Positions 1 to 4,412 of a stretch of DNA of 6,299 bases are shown here, one piece after another; position 1 is the stretch's first letter; each line of letters opens with the position of its first letter. The notes beneath the pieces were generated by a model. The model made no database searches, had not been told where the DNA came from, and saw nothing but the letters and a program-made list of their open reading frames with translations. Source of the stretch: Actinomycetes bacterium (GTDB lineage Bacteria; Actinomycetota; Thermoleophilia; BMS3ABIN01); assembly GCA_021790075.1 (NCBI GenBank), contig JAJYIN010000131.1:1-6299 (forward strand), written 5' to 3'. The translations under genes and the position numbers were made by a program.

Positions 1-659
1 AAGTAGTCAAAATTCTGCTCGTAGACATTGACGTCGACCGGCCCGGATATTCCCGGAACGGCGCCTTCGCTGGTGAACTGCTTGATCAGCAGTGAGGGCC
101 ACGCGCCGGAAGGCACCTGATCGTAGCTGTCATCGTAGTTGGCTCCCCATAGCTGGTAACCGCTTTGCACCAACGGCGTCCAGTCGATATTTTCGGCCCG
201 GTTCATGTTCGTATAAAAAATAGGCCGCACTCCGAACAGCTGGCCGCAGCGAAGCAGAAAAGCCTGGGCGTAGCCGATCGGATAGGGATGGTCGATCTCG
301 AAATCCATCGCTATCACCTCGCCCGGCTGCAGCGGGCCCACGATGCTGTAAAAATGATCGGCTTCCTGGATGGGGTCGCCGCCGCCGGCATAATAGTAAT
401 ACCCGCGGGCGATGCCGAGGCGCCGGGCTTCGTCGCGGTTACGGGCAAACTGAGGATCCGTGTAAATGCCGTCATCGCTGCCGCCCGCCTTGATGAAGGC
501 AAAAGAAAAAGAATTCTGGGCCGTGTTCCAGTCGATCGTGCCCTGGTACTTGGATACGTCGACGCCCGTCACCGCGGCATTGGCCAGCGAGTAGTAGCCC
601 GGTACGGCGAGCATGACAAAGATCGACAGGAAGAGTGTGATGATTAGTTTTCGGCGCAT
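1..659 (-). CDS. Secreted GH25 muramidase (lysozyme), C-terminal end cut by window
   Basis: Reading the minus strand from the ATG at 659 gives 219 codons that run off the left edge without a stop. Residues 1-29 form a signal peptide (MRRKL, a hydrophobic core, then SLANAA). The rest matches glycoside hydrolase family 25, which cleaves the MurNAc-GlcNAc bond of peptidoglycan. Visible are the N-terminal motif GVDVSKYQGTIDW (Asp34), FAFIKAG (53-59), RGYYYY (85-90), the catalytic DxE pair in VIAMDFE (Asp119, Glu121), PIFYTN (146-151) and the C-terminal barrel motif GPVDVNVYEQN (Asp209). GH25 domains are about 190-200 residues, so the catalytic domain is essentially complete; what is missing is the last few residues or an added C-terminal domain. 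A Shine-Dalgarno GAGGA lies 6-7 nt before the ATG. Because all active-site acids are present the enzyme is probably active outside the membrane. It could serve wall remodelling, lysis of competitors or a phage-derived role; the signal peptide argues against a holin-dependent phage endolysin. Confidence 0.93.
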   Translation of the reverse strand, partial: MRRKLIITLFLSIFVMLAVPGYYSLANAAVTGVDVSKYQGTIDWNTAQNSFSFAFIKAGGSDDGIYTDPQFARNRDEARRLGIARGYYYYAGGGDPIQEADHFYSIVGPLQPGEVIAMDFEIDHPYPIGYAQAFLLRCGQLFGVRPIFYTNMNRAENIDWTPLVQSGYQLWGANYDDSYDQVPSGAWPSLLIKQFTSEGAVPGISGPVDVNVYEQNFDY

Positions 660-737
660 ATCAGTCCTCAACAATTGGTTTTGGTTTTTTTCACGGACAG
701 GTTCGTTATGGGATTTGTTTCTGAGGGAGTCTTGAAG

Positions 738-757
738 CCCGGCGGGCCGGGATTTTT
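738..757 (+). terminator. Possible plus-strand intrinsic terminator
   Basis: CCCGG (738-742) and CCGGG (747-751) flank the loop CGGG, followed by A and then five T (753-757). The stem is short but pure GC. No plus-strand gene ends upstream in the window, so it may stop antisense transcription, end an unseen RNA or have no function. Confidence 0.3.
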
Positions 758-908
758 ACTTCAGCAGGATTATTGCCTTTACTTTTTCTCTTGAGGATAG
801 TGGACATCACGCCCGAATCGGGGCAAGCAGATACCACAGAAAATGTATTGGGATTGCCCTACCAGAGTGGTGCCGCCCTAAAGCAGTGCTTCTTGATAAG
901 GATCAGTG

Positions 909-938
909 GCCGGCGGCTCGGACGCCGGCAGTGTTTTT
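909..938 (+). terminator. Plus-strand hairpin with T run (terminator-like)
   Basis: GCCGGCG (909-915) pairs perfectly with CGCCGGC (923-929) around a 7-nt loop. AGTG and then TTTTT (934-938) follow, with a further TTTT at 941-944. This is a good intrinsic-terminator shape on the plus strand, although the T run starts four nt after the stem. No plus-strand ORF precedes it, so it would end a non-coding transcript or block read-through. On the minus strand the same stem has no T run. Confidence 0.4.
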
Positions 939-987
939 AGTTTTCGCCGGGCAAAACTGCCCGGTCCCCACCAAAGTGCCATCCCAG

Positions 988-1016
988 ACGATACCGCATC
1001 GACCTTGATCTTTCAA
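988..1016 (-). promoter_or_regulatory. Weak candidate promoter for the GH25 gene
   Basis: On the minus strand TTGAAA (1016-1011, 5 of 6 to the -35 consensus) and TATCGT (993-988, 4 of 6 to the -10) are separated by 17 bp. An inverted repeat CCTTGA/TCAAGG (1003-1008/1013-1018) overlaps the -35 box and could be an operator. If used, transcription would start near 981 and give the GH25 gene a leader of about 320 nt containing most of the hairpins described here. No better promoter was seen closer to the gene. Confidence 0.22.
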
Positions 1017-1047
1017 GGGGGGCTTTAGAGTTAGATTCCCTGATGTT

Positions 1048-1075
1048 AATAAAGAGACGCCCCGGAGGGCGTCTC
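1048..1075 (-). terminator. Intrinsic terminator of the TolB-like gene
   Basis: GAGACGCCC (1054-1062) and GGGCGTCTC (1067-1075) form a perfect 9-bp stem with a 4-nt loop. Read on the minus strand, the stem is followed by TTTATT. It lies about 30 nt after the TAG of the TolB-like gene and separates it from the GH25 gene, so these two same-strand genes are probably not one operon. No T run follows on the plus strand. Confidence 0.7.
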
Positions 1076-1104
1076 GGATGAACTAACATTTCGAAGTCGT
1101 TGCT

Positions 1105-1926
1105 CTACGACCCCGGATACGGCGCCGGATAACTATAGCTATTGCCGCAGCCGTCCAGGGCGGTGGCGTAGACGGTGGCCGTGAATGTGGGAACACCATT
1201 GGGAATCGTGTAATGAAGCGTAAGCGAATGACTGCCGGACGCGGCAATATCGCCGAGGACAACCGGCATGATTGTAGAGCATGTCACGCCGTTGCTGGCG
1301 GTGGAACCCACCACCTGCACTGCGTATGCAGTATCCGAGCCCGTGTTGCCCACGCTGTAATCCACACTCAGGTTGCGGGCCTCATAGTCGGCGAAGCTGG
1401 CCCAGTAGACGTTGGACGTGGAAAGTGACAAAGATGGTTGCGAGCCGCCGGTGCAGGCCGGGGCGGCGGCGAGGAAGATGTCCTCGGCCCCGTTCGGCAC
1501 CAGGTTGGAGGCCAGGGACAGAAAGGCCACGTACCTGCCGTCGGCCGAGATCGAGGGGTTGTAGCTGCCGACATTCCCCTGCCCTCCGGCGGCGTCGGTG
1601 GAGACCCGGGCGGTGGCGCCGGTGAGGGTGTCCTTTACGAAGATGTCCCCGGCCCCGTTGGTATCGCCCGGCACCAGGTTGGAGGCATAGGAGTAAAAGG
1701 CCACGTACCTGCCGTCGGCCGAGATCGAGGGGGAGAAGCTGCCGGCATTCCCCTGCCCCCCGGCGGCGTCGGTGGAGACCCGGGTGATCACACCGGCCCC
1801 CGCGGCCGACCCCACCAAAAACAACATGGGAGCCAGGCCAATAATTAAAGGAAGAACAATGCGGAAGAATCGCCCCCGGAAAAAATGCCTGCCAAAAAAC
1901 GAAGTTGCCTGTTTGCTTACCTTCAT
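1105..1926 (-). CDS. Secreted TolB-like/PD40-repeat protein with Ig-like C-terminal domain
   Basis: The product has 273 residues. The start is ATG at 1926, with GGAGG 6 nt upstream. Residues 1-44 are an export signal: a long basic N-terminus (KVSKQ...RGRFFR), a hydrophobic core (IVLPLIIGLAPMLFLVG) and SAAGAG at the probable cleavage site. Two repeats follow (49-106 and 107-152). Each has RVSTDAAGGQGN, then SISADGRYVAF and ASNLVP, the beta-propeller blade signature of TolB-like/PD40 proteins. A complete propeller needs about six or more blades, so two cannot close one alone; the protein is either a shortened member or assembles with others. Residues 164-273 look like an Ig-like/CARDB-type beta-sandwich (SNVYWASFADYEARNLSVDY, GNTGSDTAYAVQV, LGDIAASGS, YTIPNGV), with Cys158, Cys216 and Cys260. 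The C-terminus PYPGS shows no LPXTG motif or membrane anchor. It is probably a secreted or surface protein of unknown partner. It has its own promoter and terminator. Confidence 0.85.
   Translation of the reverse strand: MKVSKQATSFFGRHFFRGRFFRIVLPLIIGLAPMLFLVGSAAGAGVITRVSTDAAGGQGNAGSFSPSISADGRYVAFYSYASNLVPGDTNGAGDIFVKDTLTGATARVSTDAAGGQGNVGSYNPSISADGRYVAFLSLASNLVPNGAEDIFLAAAPACTGGSQPSLSLSTSNVYWASFADYEARNLSVDYSVGNTGSDTAYAVQVVGSTASNGVTCSTIMPVVLGDIAASGSHSLTLHYTIPNGVPTFTATVYATALDGCGNSYSYPAPYPGS
1496..1610 (-). repeat. Internal direct repeat, copy 2 in gene order
   Basis: This 115-bp segment matches 1670-1784 with about 11 differences by eye and encodes the core of the second propeller-type repeat. 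Beyond its upper coordinate the similarity breaks down. Below 1496 it resumes after a 9-bp gap that removes three codons (GDT) from the VPGDTNGA loop. Confidence 0.85.
1670..1784 (-). repeat. Internal direct repeat, copy 1 in gene order
   Basis: This is the partner of 1496-1610, offset by 174 bp, exactly 58 codons. Differences cluster in the codons for the variable positions (YSY versus LSL, SFSP versus SYNP); the rest is almost invariant, which suggests recent duplication or ongoing gene conversion. Confidence 0.85.
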
Positions 1927-2059
1927 CCCAAACCTCCCCCGAAAAAGCCTTAAAAGGCTTTGCCCGTTTGCGCAGGAACGTCATCCCTTCTGCGGCCCTG
2001 CCTGCCAAAGAATCGAATCACACCACATTTATAAGGTATTACCAATGACAAAACGGCAG
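1927..2059 (-). promoter_or_regulatory. Structured leader of the TolB-like gene with attenuator-like hairpin
   Basis: From the predicted start near 2059 the leader is about 130 nt. Close to the gene it holds two consecutive hairpins. The first is CGCAG/CTGCG (1994-1990 with 1975-1971 on the minus strand), extended by an A-T pair or two past a bulge. The second is AAAGCCTT/AAGGCTTT (1961-1954 with 1951-1944), which runs directly into TTC and the Shine-Dalgarno GGGGGAGG (1940-1933). The second hairpin with its five T looks like a weak intrinsic terminator, and it could also hide the ribosome site. That would suit attenuation or translational control, but I do not recognise a ligand-binding aptamer upstream. 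Confidence 0.4.
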
Positions 2060-2065
2060 CGTGTA

Positions 2066-2093
2066 ATAATACAACGGGGGGGGTAGTTGTCAA
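2066..2093 (-). promoter_or_regulatory. Sigma70-type promoter of the TolB-like gene with poly-C spacer
   Basis: On the minus strand TTGACA (2093-2088, a perfect -35) and TATTAT (2071-2066, 5 of 6 to the -10 consensus) are 16 bp apart. It is the best promoter in the window and faces the TolB-like gene 140 bp away. The spacer is ACTA, then eight C, then GTTG. A change of one C in the run would move the spacing to 15 or to the optimal 17 bp. Confidence 0.72.
2076..2083. repeat. Homopolymer run of eight G/C inside the promoter spacer
   Basis: Eight consecutive G on the plus strand (C on the minus strand) lie between the -35 and -10 boxes of the TolB-like gene promoter. Runs of this length are prone to slipped-strand errors during replication. 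In some other bacteria such runs within spacers switch surface-protein promoters on and off. Confidence 0.85.
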
Positions 2094-2130
2094 TGATACG
2101 AGCTGGGAAATCCCCCGCAGGGCCGCGTGA

Positions 2131-4029
2131 TCACGAATTCGTCTCGCCGGTGAGGCAGACCGTCAGAATGGCCACGTCGTCGGAGAGGCGGCCGCCGGAG
2201 TAATCCAGGATTGCCTCGTAGACGCGGCCGGGCAATTCACGGGCGTGGCACCGCTCCTGTTCGGCGACGATAGCGAGCAGCCGTTCCTTTCCGAAGAGCG
2301 CCTCACCCCGGCGGGCTTCGATAACGCCGTCGGTGTAGAGGATCAGGGTGTCGCCGGTCCGCAGGTGGAGTTCACCCTCGGTGAAGCCAAGGTCATGGAA
2401 GATGCCGATGGGCGAGGAGCCATGGTCGAGGAACCGGCTGCGCTCGTCCTTGAGGATAGGAAGAGGATGGCCCGCCCGGCACCAGGCGAAGCGGCCGCTG
2501 CGGGTATCGAGGATGCCGAAAACCACGGTGGCAAACGTGGATTCATCAGAAGCCTTGACCACCAGGTGGTTGGTCCTGTCCATGATCAGGGCCGGCGATT
2601 CGTAGACATGGGCGTAGGCCTTGATAGTGTTTTTGATTAGGGAAGTGAGCGCCGCCGCTTCCAGTCCCTTGCCGGAAACGTCGCCGATGGTGATGCCCAC
2701 GCGCCGGTGCTCCAGCTCGAACAGGTCGTAAAAATCTCCCCCCACCTCGGCGGCTTCGGTCGCCGAGCGGTAGAGGTGCCCAATCTCGATGCCGGGAATC
2801 CGGTCCGGCAGGGCCAGGATCGCCTCCTGGAGGGTATCGGCGATGTTTCTTTCCACATCGTAAAGCCTGGCGTTCTCCATCGCCAGTGACACCGAAGCGG
2901 CTGCCTTGAGGGCAAAATCCACCTGGGCGCTGCTGAACCGGAATGGTCCCGACCGGTAAGCAAAAGACATCACGCCGATGACCTCGTCCTTGACAACCAG
3001 CGGCACCGAAAGGATTGAGCGGATTCCGAGCAGCGCCGCCAGCTGGGGGTCGATGCGGTTGTCACGCCGCGTATCCGTGACGGCAACCGCCTTGCGGGCC
3101 CGGGCAGTGCTGGTGAAGAGGGAGGCCATGCTGCCTGTCAGACAGGTGTCTGTAAGTTCCACGGGGAGTCCGTGCAGATACCGCATCTGCCAGCGGTTGC
3201 CAAGCTGCAGGGAAATGATGGCAGCTTCGCAGCCGACCGCCCGGGCTGCCTCGACCTTGACGCGCTGCATGATGAACTCGAATTCAAGCGTTGAATGGAT
3301 GATCCCGTTGATGTCATCCAGTGCTTCGCTGAGGAGCTCGGTCTGCTTCCGTTCGGTGATGTCCTGGAATACCGAGACGGTAGCGATGACCTCTCCCTTT
3401 TCCATGATCGGGGTTACCACGTAGGCAACCGGAAAAATGCTGCCGTCCTTGCGGGTGAACACGTCGTCTTCGGTGCGGTAGGTGACTCCGGTCTTAAGCA
3501 CTCCCAGCATGGGGCAATCAGCGGCCCGAAAGGGGGCGCCATCGGCATGCTGGTAATGGACCGCGTCGTGGACGCTCTTCCCTTTGAGTTCCTCGTACTT
3601 CCAGCCCCAAAGGCGCTCGGCGGCCGGATTCATGAAAATAGGGCAGCCCTCCTTGTCCAGGACGTAAACTCCTTCGCCCAGAGCCGCGGTGATTTCCCGC
3701 AACTGCTTCTCGCTGCCGCGCAACGCTTTTTCCGCCCTCATGCGGGCGGAAAGCTGGGACCGCAGGTATTCCCGGGTGCGCCGCATCCGGCGTATCGAGA
3801 ACTGGGCAAAGGCGGCAAAAGCCGTCAGTATTAGCAGGACCGAGCCGCGCCTGTAGATTTCATACCAGCCCGGCAAAAAAATTTCTTCCTGGAGGCTGTC
3901 TGAACGGTGGAAAACGTATCTTTCCGCGAACGCGTCCACCAGGTAATAAAGCAGTCCCAGCCCGAAGCCGATCAGGATTACTTTTCTGATTGTGGGCCAG
4001 AGCGATTTATTACCCGCTGTCACGGCCAA
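2131..4029 (-). CDS. Membrane-anchored PAS-GAF-SpoIIE serine phosphatase (RsbU-like)
   Basis: The product has 632 residues. The start is TTG at 4029, chosen because GGAGG (4042-4038) sits 8 nt upstream; a GTG two codons later is a worse fit. Two membrane helices (about 15-35 and 62-79) enclose a short outer loop of about 25 residues. A linking helix rich in Arg (80-105) leads to a PAS domain (about 107-228, ending FQDITERK), a GAF domain (about 235-388) and a C-terminal PP2C-type SpoIIE domain (about 408-626). Its metal-binding acids are present: GGDFYDLF (430-437, Asp432), GDVSGKG (449-455, Asp450), YTDG (565-568, Asp567) and SDD (616-618). In this family such enzymes dephosphorylate an anti-sigma-factor antagonist (STAS protein), releasing a sigma factor. 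No antagonist, kinase or sigma gene is in the window, so the partner is unknown. The outer loop is too small for a typical sensor domain, so PAS and GAF probably sense a cytoplasmic signal. No clear terminator follows the stop. Confidence 0.93.
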   Translation of the reverse strand: MAVTAGNKSLWPTIRKVILIGFGLGLLYYLVDAFAERYVFHRSDSLQEEIFLPGWYEIYRRGSVLLILTAFAAFAQFSIRRMRRTREYLRSQLSARMRAEKALRGSEKQLREITAALGEGVYVLDKEGCPIFMNPAAERLWGWKYEELKGKSVHDAVHYQHADGAPFRAADCPMLGVLKTGVTYRTEDDVFTRKDGSIFPVAYVVTPIMEKGEVIATVSVFQDITERKQTELLSEALDDINGIIHSTLEFEFIMQRVKVEAARAVGCEAAIISLQLGNRWQMRYLHGLPVELTDTCLTGSMASLFTSTARARKAVAVTDTRRDNRIDPQLAALLGIRSILSVPLVVKDEVIGVMSFAYRSGPFRFSSAQVDFALKAAASVSLAMENARLYDVERNIADTLQEAILALPDRIPGIEIGHLYRSATEAAEVGGDFYDLFELEHRRVGITIGDVSGKGLEAAALTSLIKNTIKAYAHVYESPALIMDRTNHLVVKASDESTFATVVFGILDTRSGRFAWCRAGHPLPILKDERSRFLDHGSSPIGIFHDLGFTEGELHLRTGDTLILYTDGVIEARRGEALFGKERLLAIVAEQERCHARELPGRVYEAILDYSGGRLSDDVAILTVCLTGETNS

Positions 4030-4410
4030 ACAGGCTCCCTCCGAACCGAATTGTAATGAGGGGACTAAATTATCCGCATTCCCGGCCCTTTATAAACGCA
4101 GCCAGGAGAGCGGCGCTGCCGGCGCTTGCCGGCCACTATCTGGTACCGCATCTTCGTTGCCGGGGCCGCCCGGAATGACTGCACCGCGACTGGACCCGGA
4201 GGCCGCAGCACTCCTGATTTCCGCGGCGCCATGGGCGGCCCGGTGGAGGTGCGCGCGTCAGCGACCCCGCTGCGGCACGCCTGCCAGTGGCCCGGCGCTG
4301 ATCTCATCGCAGCTGGTTTTGTGGAACGGCTGCTTAAAACGAGGTGCCCGGAATGCGTTTGGATGGACAGGAATGATGGGAAATGAGAGCCAGCGACAGC
4401 TTTTGCTCTC
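4030..4410. other. 381-bp divergent intergenic region
   Basis: This separates the phosphatase (minus) from the ligase (plus). Near 4060-4096 it is AT-rich and carries the minus-strand promoter candidate. The rest is GC-rich. It includes a GCCGGC/GCCGGC hairpin (4118-4123/4128-4133) and an open frame on the plus strand from a TTG at 4126 to a TGA at 4384-4386. That frame has no Shine-Dalgarno and no recognisable product, so it is not called as a gene. I saw no convincing plus-strand promoter for the ligase, which must start somewhere here unless it relies on a non-sigma70 signal. Confidence 0.5.
4069..4096 (-). promoter_or_regulatory. Weak candidate promoter for the phosphatase gene
   Basis: On the minus strand TTTATA (4096-4091, 4 of 6) and GATAAT (4074-4069, 5 of 6) are 16 bp apart. 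Transcription would start near 4062, about 33 nt before the TTG start. The position is natural for the gene, and the patch is AT-rich within a GC-rich intergenic region, but the -35 is poor. Confidence 0.35.
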
Positions 4411-4412
4411 AT
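4383..4412 (+). promoter_or_regulatory. 8-bp inverted repeat covering the ligase start codon
   Basis: ATGAGAGC (4383-4390) and GCTCTCAT (4405-4412) are exact reverse complements with a 14-nt loop. The second arm includes the first two bases of the ATG at 4411. In the mRNA the hairpin would bury the start codon. No strong Shine-Dalgarno is present in the loop, so initiation may be weak or conditional. Confidence 0.5.

Larger units (their letters stand above)
660..1053. other. 394-bp non-coding region rich in hairpins
   Basis: No convincing gene is seen between the GH25 start and the terminator of the TolB-like gene. Several inverted repeats can be read: 738-742/747-751, 821-826/854-859 (GGGCAA/TTGCCC) with a nested 831-834/845-848, 861-864/868-871, 909-915/923-929, 947-953/958-964 and 1003-1008/1013-1018. 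On the minus strand this stretch would be the promoter and leader of the GH25 gene. On the plus strand it ends some structures with T runs, which would fit a small RNA. I compared it by eye with c-di-GMP-I, c-di-AMP, cobalamin, 6S and SRP RNA signatures and could not assign it to any of them. Confidence 0.5.

Noticed and set aside
165..647. Plus-strand open frame of 160 codons
   Set aside because: It lies antisense to the GH25 gene, whose minus-strand frame has a signal peptide and all family motifs. The plus-strand product has no recognisable domain and is a shadow of GC-rich coding sequence.
706..807. Minus-strand 33-codon frame starting ATG at 807
   Set aside because: No good Shine-Dalgarno precedes it, the product is not recognisable, and it overlaps the terminator-like hairpin at 738-757. 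Chance is the simpler explanation.
660..1053. Known riboswitch or housekeeping RNA in the GH25 upstream region
   Set aside because: GH25 and other wall-hydrolase genes often carry c-di-AMP or c-di-GMP riboswitches, so I looked for their conserved cores on both strands, and for 6S and SRP motifs. None was found by eye; a covariance search would be decisive.
1382..2008. Minus-strand 208-codon frame overlapping the TolB-like gene
   Set aside because: It is in another frame, gives an Arg/Gly-rich product without motifs, and runs across the leader and Shine-Dalgarno of the real gene.
2126..2135. Perfect 10-bp palindrome CGTGATCACG over the phosphatase stop
   Set aside because: It is too short for a terminator and lacks a T run. 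The CCC/GGG stem just beyond it (near 2112-2123) is also too weak. A protein-binding site cannot be excluded but nothing supports one.
4126..4386. Plus-strand 86-codon frame upstream of the ligase
   Set aside because: It begins only at a TTG without a Shine-Dalgarno, and the product has no recognisable family. Its codon composition is only mildly coding-like. It is kept only as a possible leader frame in the hairpin finding.
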